A stretch of 18,620 nt of DNA from an uncultured Bacteroidales bacterium (lineage in GTDB: Bacteria; Bacteroidota; Bacteroidia; Bacteroidales; P3), in NCBI GenBank assembly GCA_937915785.1, contig CALGGY010000040.1:1-18620 (forward strand). The letters are read 5' to 3'. A model generated the notes under the pieces. That model saw only the letters and a program-made list of their open reading frames with translations. It searched no databases and was not told the origin of the DNA. Made by a program: the position numbers and the translations under genes. Shown here piece after piece: positions 1-7,945 of the stretch. Positions within the stretch are counted from its first letter, which is position 1, and the number at the start of each line of letters is the position of its first letter.

Positions 1-69
1 AACCTTAATAAGGTGCACACCTACAAAGCCGCACACCGCGACACGCTGATTAAGAGCATCTTATACGAT
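1..69 (+). repeat. RHS direct repeat, copy 1
   Basis: This matches 3174-3242 in the same orientation at about 88% by eye. It encodes the segment VHTYKAAHRDTLIK. The repeat probably extends leftwards beyond the window edge, because the second copy continues upstream to an RHS start codon. Such repeats can recombine with each other, which would exchange or delete the toxin and immunity cassette lying between them. Confidence 0.8.
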
Positions 70-2040
70 GAGTTTGGGCACCGCACACAGGTAAACTTTG
101 GCAATGGACTAACCACAAACTACACTTACGATAATTTGCAGAGGCTGAGCCTGTTGGAGACGCAGAAGCCCAACAGCCCGGCCTTGCAGAAAATCTCCTA
201 CACGTTTGACTATGAGGATAATATAACTAAAGTTGAGAATACGGCCAGCGGTGCCAACGGTCTTGGTGGGGCTTACGTAAATACTTACAACTACGACGAC
301 CTTTACCGCCTGACCGCCGCAAATGGCAGTTACGTTGGGAACAACACGACCTACAGTCTTGAAATGAGCTACACCCCCGCGGGGCGGCTGTGTAGCAAGT
401 TACAGGACTACACAGGAACTGGCAATGTATATGCCTACTCGCCAAATTACCAACCCCACGCCGCAAGGCGCATTTACAACAGCCTTACCCACGAACTCTA
501 CAACCTGTTTTGGGATGCCAACGGCAACCTTGCCCAACAAACTATATTAAGTGTTGAAAACAACGCCACAACTTACCAAACAATGCGGATACTGCTCCGG
601 GACGAGGACGACAGGCTGAATTTAGTTGCTGGAGACGGATATTTGAGCTACTACGCGTACGGCTACGACGGCAACCGTGCCATAAAGATGACCGGCAACG
701 CTACCATATACTGGAATGGAACGCTCTACAACACTACTTATTTTGATAATATAACGATATACCCCAATGAATACCTTGCTGTTTCACAGCAGGGCTACAC
801 CAAGTTCTATTATGCATCTGGCACACGAATAGCAAGCAAATTAGGAAGTGGCGGTTTTGAAAAGATGACAAGGTTGTGTACATTTGATTTGAACCTTAGT
901 ACCAATGCCAACACATTGTTAGATGATGTTTTAGAGCAGGTTACATGGGGTTCCAATCATCCATCGGACTATGAAGCAGAATATTTGTGTAATGGCTATG
1001 GTATTAGTGCAGAATTGCTTTCGGACCCATTGCCTGGCTTATATATCTCTTATACAAACTTCACCTTTACGCAAACCAATCAGCTACAGCAGTTTAGGCA
1101 GAATTTGGCAGGTGGTACGGAGCCAGTTTATTACTTCCACTCCGACCACTTGGGCAGTGCAAGCTGGATAACCGACGGCACGGGAGGAGCGGTGCAGCAC
1201 CTGCAATATTTGCCATTTGGAGAACACTTTGTAAATGAGCGGAGTACGGCGTATGACGAGCGGTTTACCTTTACTGGCAAGGAGCGGGATGCGGAAACTG
1301 GCTACTACTACCACGGTGCGAGGTTTAACTCTTCCGATATGGGGTGGTTGAGCGTGGATCCGATGGCGGATAAGTATCCGAGTATCAGTCCTTACGCTTA
1401 TTGTGCATGGAATCCGGTGAAGTTGGTGGATCCAGAGGGGGAGGAATTTGATCCAACAATGGAAAAATATGTTAGCCAAGTTGAGCGTTATTGCGACAAT
1501 AGGATAAAGGTTCTGTCAGGAATGAAATATTTGACAGCTGAGCAAAAAGACAATCTGATTGAGTTTCAAAGTGCAAAGGAAGAAATCCGGAAAATGAGAG
1601 AGGACAAGTCGACATATTATGGTATGCGAACTACACAGTTTGAAGATGAAAATACGAAAGGAATGACTCAATATTATGGATATGGAGATGTTACTTGTAA
1701 TGGGAAAAATCAACATTGGATTATGGTATCTTTAGACAATGATGATAGATTGTTTACCGAAGATGGAGGATTAACCATGAGGGGATTAGGGGTTCTTGTG
1801 CACGAACTTAAGCATTGCTATCAATTTTATAATAAAGAGACGTTGTATGTTCAGCCTGCCGATGGGATTGGTCTTAAAGATTACAATACCGAAGACTTGG
1901 AAACTGCTGCGTTCAAACGAGGAACTGCTTTCGGATCCAATTACAGATTTAATTCTGCTGAATACCCTGATATTTTCACTGGTACAATGTACGAATTCAT
2001 CAACAATAATCCGGGATGTAAAATCATTAAACACAAATAG
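1..2040 (+). CDS. RHS-repeat protein with metallopeptidase-like C-terminal tip (5' partial)
   Basis: This is the 3' part of an RHS/YD-repeat gene. The frame is open from base 1 and the GTG at 13 is internal: the same residues (NLN-K/R-VHTYKAAHRDTLIK) recur mid-protein in the truncated copy at 2934-3275. Residue numbers below count from that GTG. YD-type repeats fill roughly residues 20-270 (e.g. YTYDNLQRL). The RHS core lies at about 373-475 with HSDHLGSASWITD, FTFTGKERDAETGYYY and SVDPMADKYPSISPYAY, ending at DPEG, the usual junction. After this the protein changes to a ~200-residue tip in visibly more AT-rich DNA. The tip contains HELKH (597-601; bases 1801-1815), an HExxH zinc motif, and E630 in DLETAAFKRG as a possible third ligand. 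RHS proteins form a shell around a toxic tip used against competitors. That this tip is a metallopeptidase toxin is inference. The next gene starts 2 bases after the stop, as immunity genes do. No PAAR or signal peptide can be judged because the N-terminus is outside the window. Confidence 0.9.
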   Translation, partial: NLNKVHTYKAAHRDTLIKSILYDEFGHRTQVNFGNGLTTNYTYDNLQRLSLLETQKPNSPALQKISYTFDYEDNITKVENTASGANGLGGAYVNTYNYDDLYRLTAANGSYVGNNTTYSLEMSYTPAGRLCSKLQDYTGTGNVYAYSPNYQPHAARRIYNSLTHELYNLFWDANGNLAQQTILSVENNATTYQTMRILLRDEDDRLNLVAGDGYLSYYAYGYDGNRAIKMTGNATIYWNGTLYNTTYFDNITIYPNEYLAVSQQGYTKFYYASGTRIASKLGSGGFEKMTRLCTFDLNLSTNANTLLDDVLEQVTWGSNHPSDYEAEYLCNGYGISAELLSDPLPGLYISYTNFTFTQTNQLQQFRQNLAGGTEPVYYFHSDHLGSASWITDGTGGAVQHLQYLPFGEHFVNERSTAYDERFTFTGKERDAETGYYYHGARFNSSDMGWLSVDPMADKYPSISPYAYCAWNPVKLVDPEGEEFDPTMEKYVSQVERYCDNRIKVLSGMKYLTAEQKDNLIEFQSAKEEIRKMREDKSTYYGMRTTQFEDENTKGMTQYYGYGDVTCNGKNQHWIMVSLDNDDRLFTEDGGLTMRGLGVLVHELKHCYQFYNKETLYVQPADGIGLKDYNTEDLETAAFKRGTAFGSNYRFNSAEYPDIFTGTMYEFINNNPGCKIIKHK

Positions 2041-2042
2041 AG

Positions 2043-2855
2043 ATGGTTACTAAAAAAAAACTTTTGGGTATTGTGTTGATTGTCATATTAAATACCTTAA
2101 ATGCACAAGAAAATAATTCCATAGCAAATACAAAAACCTCAATTATTCGTTTGGCAGATCAGTTGCAAAACGACACTTTCTATGTCGGGGTCGATGGCCG
2201 TTTTGTATTGTCTTTTGCTAATGATAGCATCATACAAGCCCGATTTTTTCGTGTAGACAGGTACGATCGTTATCAAAAAATTCCTTATCGCAGAAGTGGT
2301 GATACAATATATCTCCATAATTCTTCTCAGACACGGTTACCCTATTCCTTTTGTACTAAAAAACAGAAAGGTACGAAGGGGGAGAAAGGCAGACCTGTTA
2401 TTGTTAAATTTTTTCATCATAAACTATCTATGGCTGGAGGATACGAGTTGTTGTCTGAGAAAATATTTTATATGGATACAATCTCGTATCAGCTTTATAT
2501 CCCTTACAAGGAAGTTTTCGATTGCCCTTATTCCGAAATAATAATGGTGTATCTTGTTGGCTGTTATGCACGATTGTGTAAAGATGCGGATAAGTCATTA
2601 TATACCCCCTATGATTACTTGCAAATTGATATGAGCAATTTTTACGCCTTAAGCCAGCATGCTCTGTTCAATGAGTTTCCTATAGTGGTGAAAGGAGACA
2701 GTATTTTTCCTGTTGACAACGAGAAAAACTATCAATGTTGGATAGACAATGGGTTCTATTTTCCTGTAATGGTTAAAGGTTGCGGCAAACCAAAGAAAGC
2801 CAAGGACATTCTTTTTCGGCACGCTGGGTTAGAAGGAACCAAATTTGAGTTTTAG
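2043..2855 (+). CDS. Exported protein of unknown family; candidate immunity protein for the RHS tip
   Basis: This is a 270-residue protein I do not recognise. Its ATG lies 2 bases after the RHS stop codon, so the two are almost certainly co-transcribed. The N-terminus (MVTKKKLL, a hydrophobic run GIVLIVILNTL, then NAQE) looks like a signal peptide cut after NA, which would place the mature protein in the periplasm. There is no lipobox cysteine and no further membrane segment. The remainder is rich in aromatic and basic residues, with a Lys/Gly-rich stretch near residues 104-118 (KKQKGTKGEKGRP) and a few Cys residues late in the protein. The DNA is AT-rich like the toxin tip and unlike the housekeeping genes. 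Position directly after a polymorphic RHS tip is the usual place of the cognate immunity gene. Export would fit a toxin acting in the cell envelope. The immunity role is inferred from context only. Confidence 0.75.
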   Translation: MVTKKKLLGIVLIVILNTLNAQENNSIANTKTSIIRLADQLQNDTFYVGVDGRFVLSFANDSIIQARFFRVDRYDRYQKIPYRRSGDTIYLHNSSQTRLPYSFCTKKQKGTKGEKGRPVIVKFFHHKLSMAGGYELLSEKIFYMDTISYQLYIPYKEVFDCPYSEIIMVYLVGCYARLCKDADKSLYTPYDYLQIDMSNFYALSQHALFNEFPIVVKGDSIFPVDNEKNYQCWIDNGFYFPVMVKGCGKPKKAKDILFRHAGLEGTKFEF

Positions 2856-2933
2856 AACTGGTCAGGAAGCACAGGAAAAGAGTAGACATTTGAATCAAAC
2901 AGCACATAACCCCACCCCGTCGCCGTTATTAAG

Positions 2934-3275
2934 ATGATGCCCAACGAGTTAAACCATAACGCCCTCTCAATCAGAGCCGCAGCCATCCTGCTACTTCTGC
3001 TTATGTGTATGTGCAGTGCTGTGGCACGGGAGAAAAACAGGGTGATAGCCCTGCCTTTTGAGGACAGTGTTTATAATTTCCGTATGATGTTTGAATACGA
3101 CAGCTGGAACCGTGTGCAGAGGATTGTATATCCCGACAGCGAGGTGGTTAGCTACGGCTACGACCTTGCGGGCAACCTTAACAGAGTGCACACCTACAAG
3201 GCCGCCCATCGCGACACGCTGATTAAGAACATCTTATGCGATAAAAGTACAGCGGAAGGCAAAAGGGGTGGGTGA
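2934..3275 (+). pseudogene. Truncated RHS gene 5' fragment
   Basis: This is a 113-codon open frame that begins like an exported RHS protein and breaks off. Residues ~13-31 form a strong hydrophobic signal sequence (AAAILLLLLMCMCSAVA). They are followed by a YD-type repeat, FEYDSWNRVQRIVYPDSEVV and YGYDLAGNLNRV. From 3174 to 3242 it matches window bases 1-69 with about eight mismatches (NLNRVHTYKAAHRDTLIKNILCD against NLNKVHTYKAAHRDTLIKSILYD). Homology then stops abruptly, and ten unrelated codons (KSTAEGKRGG) lead to a stop. This is a decayed or partly deleted second RHS copy. It also suggests what the missing N-terminus of the gene at the window start looks like. Start ATG could be 2934 or 2937. 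No promoter is evident in 2856-2933. Whether the fragment is expressed is unknown. Confidence 0.75.
3174..3242 (+). repeat. RHS direct repeat, copy 2
   Basis: This is the downstream partner of bases 1-69, located at the 3' end of the truncated RHS fragment. Similarity ends at the GAT codon at 3240-3242, which marks the breakpoint of the fragment. No insertion-sequence end or target-site duplication is visible at the breakpoint. Confidence 0.8.
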
Positions 3276-3288
3276 GGTTGTGATATGG

Positions 3289-4536
3289 TCAGAATTCGTC
3301 CTTCACTTCTATTATCTTATACACCTTGTCGCCGCGGTGGATGGGCTGGGTTGTGGCAATGGAACAGGCATCGCCTTTCACGGTCCGTGGCACGGGTTTC
3401 AGGTCCACACGTATCTCGTCGGCGGTGGCTTCGTAAACGCCAGTGGTGGCGCCAGTTATCATAAACTTGTCGCCCACGCACAGCTCTCCGCTTTCCATCT
3501 TTATCTCGGCCACGCCTAATTTAGTGTAGTAGTTGGTTATCTTGCCGATATATTCTTTGGTCTGGGTGGCCTGCGAGCCGTAACGCTCAGTCCATTCGCC
3601 GAGGGTGCGGCCAAGGTAGTATCCGTCCCAGAAACCGCGGTTATACACGGTTTTCAGCTGTTCCAGCCATTGGCTGATTTTTTCCTGAGTGTAGGTGTCT
3701 TGTGCAATGGCGTCGAGAGCCTCGCGGTAGCAACGGGTAACGGTTTTCACGTAATCGGCTGAGCGTCCGCGTCCTTCGATTTTCAGCACCCGCACGCCGG
3801 CTTTCACAATCTTGTCGAGAAAAGTGATAGTGCACAGGTCCTTGGGCGACATGATGTACTTGTTGTCGATGACCAGTTCAAGCCCCGTTTCCAAGTCCTG
3901 CACAAGGTATTGGTGTCGGCATAGCTGCATGCACTGTCCGCGGTTGGCGGAGTGGTTGTAGTTGTCGAGGCTGAGATAGCATTTTCCTGAAACGGCCATA
4001 CAGAGGGCGCCGTGGGCAAAGACTTCTATCTCAACAAGTTCGCCTTTTGGTCCACGGATGTCGTTGTTTTTTATAAATTCGGTGATTTCCGCCACCTGTC
4101 CCAGAGGAAGCTCGCGGGCTGTTACCATCACGTCGGCGAACTGCGAATAGTAGTGAATTGCCTCGGTGTTGGAGATGTTGCACTGTGTGGAGATGTGCAC
4201 CTCCAGCCCAATGCTGTTGGCGTAGGTTATCACCGCCATGTCGGAGGCTATCACAGCGCTCACGCCACACTGTAGGGCGAGGTCGAGGAGCCGGCGCATC
4301 TCGTCGATTTCGTCGTTGTAGATTATGGTGTTCACCGTTAGGTAGGAGCGGATGTTGTGTTGGCGGCAGATGTCGGTAATCTGGCGCAGGTCGTCGTGGG
4401 TGAAGTTGTTGGCCGAACGCGAGCGCATATTGAGGTTGCCTACGCCGAAATACACGGCATCAGCACCACCCTGTATGGCAGCCATAAGCGACTCGTACGA
4501 GCCCACGGGCGACATTATCTCTATCCTGTTTGTCAT
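3289..4536 (-). CDS. U32-family protein (TrhP/RlhA-like, RNA hydroxylation)
   Basis: This 415-residue protein carries the full U32 signature EVFAHGALCMAVSGKCYLS (residues 171-189). Four cysteines, C179, C186, C202 and C206 (C-x6-C-x15-C-x3-C), fit the iron-sulfur site known in this family. The N-terminal half (IEIMSPVGSYESLMAAIQ, GADAVYFGV) is the typical TIM-barrel start. A small beta-rich domain closes the protein after residue ~330 (EYIGKITNYY...). Members were once called collagenases or peptidases. E. coli YegQ (TrhP) and YdcP (RlhA) instead make 5-hydroxyuridine in tRNA and 5-hydroxycytidine in 23S rRNA. I cannot tell which of the two this is, so no symbol is given. It is a single gene, convergent with the RHS fragment (13 bases between stops). 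No canonical TAnnTTTG element was found upstream on the minus strand; TCCTTTTG at 4573-4566 is the nearest match. Confidence 0.92.
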   Translation of the reverse strand: MTNRIEIMSPVGSYESLMAAIQGGADAVYFGVGNLNMRSRSANNFTHDDLRQITDICRQHNIRSYLTVNTIIYNDEIDEMRRLLDLALQCGVSAVIASDMAVITYANSIGLEVHISTQCNISNTEAIHYYSQFADVMVTARELPLGQVAEITEFIKNNDIRGPKGELVEIEVFAHGALCMAVSGKCYLSLDNYNHSANRGQCMQLCRHQYLVQDLETGLELVIDNKYIMSPKDLCTITFLDKIVKAGVRVLKIEGRGRSADYVKTVTRCYREALDAIAQDTYTQEKISQWLEQLKTVYNRGFWDGYYLGRTLGEWTERYGSQATQTKEYIGKITNYYTKLGVAEIKMESGELCVGDKFMITGATTGVYEATADEIRVDLKPVPRTVKGDACSIATTQPIHRGDKVYKIIEVKDEF

Positions 4537-4830
4537 TGTTTTAATGTTGAGTAAGTAAAACGTTACAAAAGGACTTTTATTGTTGATGTGTTCAGGTGTT
4601 TAATTGTTGAGATTTGAGTGTAAATGGGGGGGGGATAGTTGAACCGTTGGTGGCCGTGGGTCAAAGGCGGGTGGTCGTTATCTTATTCCACGCTGAAAAA
4701 GAAGGTTGGTTTAGTGTTTTTTAGTGAGAAATGGGGTCGTTTTTAATCCACTAATAAAAAAAATTGTATTTTTGCAGTGGTTGGACAGAAACTGCCATCT
4801 TTGTATCGAACTGAAAGACACGCTAATACA
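4537..4830. other. Divergent intergenic region with G9 tract
   Basis: This is about 290 bases between the minus-strand U32 gene and the plus-strand transporter. It contains a run of nine G at 4626-4634, and otherwise AT-rich low-complexity sequence towards the transporter promoter. No RNA gene, terminator hairpin or open frame of note was seen. Confidence 0.6.
4767..4774 (+). promoter_or_regulatory. -7 promoter element of the EamA transporter
   Basis: TATTTTTG matches the Bacteroidota -7 consensus TAnnTTTG. No good TTG at the -33 distance is present. Transcription would begin near 4780. That argues against the in-frame GTG at 4777 as start codon and supports the ATG at 4831. Confidence 0.6.
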
Positions 4831-5724
4831 ATGAACGCTGCCGCGAAAGAGAACAAATTGAAAGGCTATATCGCCGGTATTGTGGCGGCGGTGGCTTACG
4901 GTACCAATCCCTTGGGGGCGCTGTTTTTGTATGACGAAGGTCTAAGTCCTGCAAGCGTCATCTTTTATCGTTTTGCCTTGGCTGTGGCCATTTTGTTTGT
5001 GATACTGAAAATACAGCGGGTGCCCCTTAAACTGGACAAAAGGGAGCTGAAACTGCTTGTATCGTTAGGATTTATCTTTGCGGTCTCGGCACTGACGCTG
5101 TATTCGTCGTTCAGGCACATAGATTCAGGCATCGCTTCCACCATATTGTTTGTCTATCCCGTTATGGTGGCAGTTATCATGGCTGTGTTTTTCAAAGAAA
5201 AGGCCACATTCTCCACAATATTTTCCATAGTGCTGAGTTTGGCTGGGATTGTGTTGCTCTACCAAGGAGACGGCGGCGGACGGCTGTCGGTACCTGGCGT
5301 GATACTGGTTTTGGTGTCGGCGCTGACGTATGCCATTTATATTGTGATAGTTAATCAGTCAGGCATAAGCCTGCCACCATTTAAAATGACATTTTACATA
5401 ATGCTTTTTGCCACCATTGTTACAGTGTTGTTTTCGTTTGTCTCGCCCGAAAACCACCTTATGGCGTTGCCCACATGGAGGGCGGCTGGCTGGGTGCTGA
5501 TGTTGGCGCTGGTGCCTACAATAGTTGCCATGACGTGCCTGAATGTCGGCATAGCCAAGGCGGGCTCAACGCCCACAGCCATATTGGGAGCCTTGGAACC
5601 GGCCACGGCAGTGATGATAAGCATAGCCGTTTTCGGTTGCACTTTCTCTCTGCGCTTGGCGGCCGGCATTGCCCTGATACTCAGTTCGGTGCTAATTATA
5701 GTGGTGATGTCGCGAAAAAATTGA
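4831..5724 (+). CDS. EamA/DMT-family transporter
   Basis: This 297-residue membrane protein has about ten hydrophobic segments in two similar halves, the layout of EamA (drug/metabolite transporter) proteins. The first half opens with IAGIVAAVAYGTNPLGALFL and includes SGIASTILFVYPVMVAVIMAVFF. The second half repeats this as STPTAILGALEPATAVMISIAVFG, with the family-typical Leu-Glu-Pro near its end. These proteins move metabolites, amino acids or drugs across the inner membrane. The substrate cannot be read from the sequence. The ATG at 4831 is chosen because the upstream in-frame GTG at 4777 lies at or before the expected transcription start. A Cys-tRNA(Pro) deacylase gene follows after 32 bases without a visible promoter, so the two are probably co-transcribed. 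Confidence 0.9.
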   Translation: MNAAAKENKLKGYIAGIVAAVAYGTNPLGALFLYDEGLSPASVIFYRFALAVAILFVILKIQRVPLKLDKRELKLLVSLGFIFAVSALTLYSSFRHIDSGIASTILFVYPVMVAVIMAVFFKEKATFSTIFSIVLSLAGIVLLYQGDGGGRLSVPGVILVLVSALTYAIYIVIVNQSGISLPPFKMTFYIMLFATIVTVLFSFVSPENHLMALPTWRAAGWVLMLALVPTIVAMTCLNVGIAKAGSTPTAILGALEPATAVMISIAVFGCTFSLRLAAGIALILSSVLIIVVMSRKN

Positions 5725-5756
5725 GATAGTGGCAATTTGGCGAAATACAGTTTTTT

Positions 5757-6242
5757 ATGTCGAACAAAGGAATTAAGAAGACCAACGCGGCGCGGCTGCT
5801 CGACCAGATGAAAATCAACTACGAGCTTATCCCCTATGAAGTTGACGAGAACGATCTCGGAGCCGCTCACATAGCCCGGCAGCTGGGACAGCCCATAGAG
5901 AGGCTTTTCAAAACTTTGGTGCTGCGCGGCGACCGCACGGGTCTGTTTGTGTGCGTGATACCCGGCGCCGAGGAGGTGGATCTGAAAAAAGCCGCCAAAG
6001 TTACGGGCAACAAAAAGGTTGAAATGATACATTTGAAAGAGCTTCTGCCACTTACGGGCTACATACGCGGCGGCTGCTCGCCCATAGGCATGAAAAAGCT
6101 CTTGCCCACGTGGTTTCATCAGAGTGTGATGGATTTCGATACCGTATATTGCAGTGCCGGACAGCGCGGGTTGCAGCTCTGCATAGCGCCCGCCGACCTT
6201 GTGAAAGCGGCGCGAGGTTCCTTGGCCGACTTGATAGTGTAA
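5757..6242 (+). CDS. ybaK: Cys-tRNA(Pro) deacylase YbaK
   Basis: This 161-residue protein of the YbaK/EbsC family hydrolyses Cys-tRNA(Pro) misacylated by prolyl-tRNA synthetase, protecting translation accuracy. The conserved lysine is K52 in RLFKTLVLRGD. Other family features are the start NAARLLDQ, the central VCVIPGAEEVDLKKAAK and YIRGGCSPIGMKK (residues 102-114), which lines the substrate pocket. Length is typical (E. coli YbaK is about 159). The stop codon overlaps the next start by one base (TAATG), so translation of the DUF1294 gene is probably coupled. It is likely transcribed with the transporter upstream. Confidence 0.93.
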   Translation: MSNKGIKKTNAARLLDQMKINYELIPYEVDENDLGAAHIARQLGQPIERLFKTLVLRGDRTGLFVCVIPGAEEVDLKKAAKVTGNKKVEMIHLKELLPLTGYIRGGCSPIGMKKLLPTWFHQSVMDFDTVYCSAGQRGLQLCIAPADLVKAARGSLADLIV

Positions 6243-6514
6243 TGATGGAAATGCTTGTATATTATCTTATTGCGGTAAATGTTCCGACTTTCGTTATCTA
6301 CGGAGCCGACAAGTGGAAAGCCAGTCGTGGGCGGTGGCGTGTGCCGGAGTCGGTGCTGATGTGGCTGGCCGTGTTGGGCGGAAGCGTGGGGGCACTTGTG
6401 GCGATGTGGCTGTTCCACCATAAGACCTTAAAAAATAAATTCCGCTACGGAGTGCCGGCCATTTTGGCGGTACAGGTGGCGATATTTTTTATTGTTTGGT
6501 ATTATAATCTTTAG
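6242..6514 (+). CDS. DUF1294 small membrane protein
   Basis: This 90-residue protein has three hydrophobic segments (about 5-20, 38-57 and 71-87) and the DUF1294 hallmarks. These are YGADKWKA (20-27), WRVPE (32-36), LGGSVGAL (45-52) and FHHKTLKNKFRYG (58-70). The function of the family is not known. The ATG at 6242 shares its A with the ybaK stop (TAATG), so this start is preferred over ones further upstream that would run deep into ybaK. A second ATG follows directly at 6245. The -33 element of the next gene's promoter lies inside the end of this gene. Confidence 0.9.
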   Translation: MMEMLVYYLIAVNVPTFVIYGADKWKASRGRWRVPESVLMWLAVLGGSVGALVAMWLFHHKTLKNKFRYGVPAILAVQVAIFFIVWYYNL

Positions 6515-6522
6515 TATCTTTG
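6492..6522 (+). promoter_or_regulatory. Promoter of the methyltransferase gene
   Basis: TTG at 6492-6494 and TATCTTTG at 6515-6522 are 20 bases apart, matching the Bacteroidota consensus. The start codon is 22 bases after the -7 element. Confidence 0.8.
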
Positions 6523-6544
6523 CATAACCGAAAACTGCTCAAAA

Positions 6545-7726
6545 ATGTTGTCCAAGGCTTTGAAACAATTCATCTCCGACCATAGGAGCGACGATACTGC
6601 CCGTTTGTTGCTGCAACGTCATCGTTACACCGGTATCGACGTTCTCTTTGCCGTTCAGCAGATAGAGGGGCGCCGCAAGGCAAGTGCCAAGCTCCCCGAA
6701 CTCTCGACCAACGACGATTTTGTTTTCCCTCCGCACTTGAATTTGGAGCAGGCCTCGTCGGAGGCAACGGCGCGATTCAAAGCCGTTCGCTATGCTGCTG
6801 GTAAGAGCGTGATAGACATAACAGGTGGCTTGGGCATCGACACCATATATATGGCACGGGTGGCCAAAAACGTAACCTATATCGAACAAAATGCCGAACT
6901 GCTACGCATAGCCGAAGAAAATTTTAAAATGCTGGGACTGAGCAATATCCGTTGCCTGTGCGGCAATTCCGCCGAAATGTTGGCTGGTGGCGGTATGCGC
7001 GCCGACCTCGTGTATGCCGACCCTGCCCGTCGCGACCAGCAGGGCCGCCGAGTGGTGTCGCTCGCCGACTGCACCCCCGACATAATCCAACTCCTGCACA
7101 CACTGCTTGACATAGCTCCGCAAGTGCTGATAAAAACATCGCCCATGCTCGACATATCTTTGGCCAAGCGTCAGATGGGGAGCGTGGCCGAAATCGCCGT
7201 GGTGGCCCTGCGCAACGAGTGTAAGGAGTTGCTTTTCCTTTGTTCGAGAGATTCCGCCACCGACACGCCACCAATGTGCGTGGATATCGATGCCGATGGA
7301 CGGGAAATCCTGTTTCGGCCAACAGCGGAGGAATTGCGTGCCGTGCCACCTGTTGCCAATCGGGTGGACCAATACCTTTACGACCCCTCCGTGGCAGTGG
7401 TCAAGGCACAGATTACCAACGTTTTGGCAAACCATTTTGGACTGTCGTTGCTCCAAAGCGGCAGCCGTCTGGGCACAAGTTCCCGGCTGATAAATGACTA
7501 CATGGGACGGGTGTTCCAAGTGGTTGATGTGCTGTCGGTTTCGCCGAAAGCTGTGAGGGCGGCACTGCCTTCGGGCAAGGCCAATGTGGTGAGTCGCAAT
7601 TTCCCACTGTCGGCCGACGAACTGCGCAAGAAGTTGAAAATAACCGATGGCAGTGATTATTTTCTTATTGCAACAGTGCTAAACGGAGTCAAAAAAGTGC
7701 TTGTTTTGTGTCGCCGAGTTGCATGA
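6545..7726 (+). CDS. Class I SAM-dependent methyltransferase with THUMP-like domain
   Basis: This 393-residue protein carries a Rossmann methyltransferase core. Motif I is VIDITGGLGIDT (residues 89-100), the acidic end of strand 2 is TYIEQNAEL (111-119), and the catalytic-type motif IV is YADPARRD (157-164). An alpha-helical region precedes the core. The C-terminal ~100 residues (LQSGSRLGTSSRLINDYMGRVFQ... NFPLSADELRKKL) resemble the THUMP-like domain annotated in Bacteroidota homologues. The domain pairing suggests RNA as substrate, but the exact nucleotide modified is not known to me. It is a monocistronic gene with its own promoter. A weak AT-only inverted repeat follows at 7766-7789. Confidence 0.85.
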   Translation: MLSKALKQFISDHRSDDTARLLLQRHRYTGIDVLFAVQQIEGRRKASAKLPELSTNDDFVFPPHLNLEQASSEATARFKAVRYAAGKSVIDITGGLGIDTIYMARVAKNVTYIEQNAELLRIAEENFKMLGLSNIRCLCGNSAEMLAGGGMRADLVYADPARRDQQGRRVVSLADCTPDIIQLLHTLLDIAPQVLIKTSPMLDISLAKRQMGSVAEIAVVALRNECKELLFLCSRDSATDTPPMCVDIDADGREILFRPTAEELRAVPPVANRVDQYLYDPSVAVVKAQITNVLANHFGLSLLQSGSRLGTSSRLINDYMGRVFQVVDVLSVSPKAVRAALPSGKANVVSRNFPLSADELRKKLKITDGSDYFLIATVLNGVKKVLVLCRRVA

Positions 7727-7870
7727 ATAGCTGCCCAAATGCTCTAAAATCATAATATATTTAACTAAAATTTATAATAACAAATTTTATTTATCTTGTT
7801 GTTTTATAGTGGTGTAATGTGTATTATTAAAACATAAAAAAACTTAAATATTGAAATTTTTGCGGAGGGG

Positions 7871-7902
7871 TTTGGTCAGTCCGAAAAAAAAATGTACCTT
7901 TG
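7871..7902 (+). promoter_or_regulatory. Promoter of the rplM-rpsI-rpsB-tsf operon
   Basis: TTTG at 7871-7874 and TACCTTTG at 7895-7902 are separated by 20 bases, the best Bacteroidota promoter match in the window. The leader to the rplM ATG is short, A-rich and without a visible hairpin. Confidence 0.88.
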
Positions 7903-7945
7903 CAAACTCAAAACCAAAACGAAAAAACAGAAATAATATTATAAA

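Noticed and set aside
5394..6119. A 241-codon minus-strand frame across the end of the transporter gene and ybaK.
   Set aside because: It overlaps two well-supported genes on the other strand and has no recognisable domain or promoter.
7766..7789. Inverted repeat TAAAATTT/AAATTTTA after the methyltransferase gene.
   Set aside because: It is all A/T, in an AT-rich gap, with no T run after it; it is likely chance rather than a terminator.
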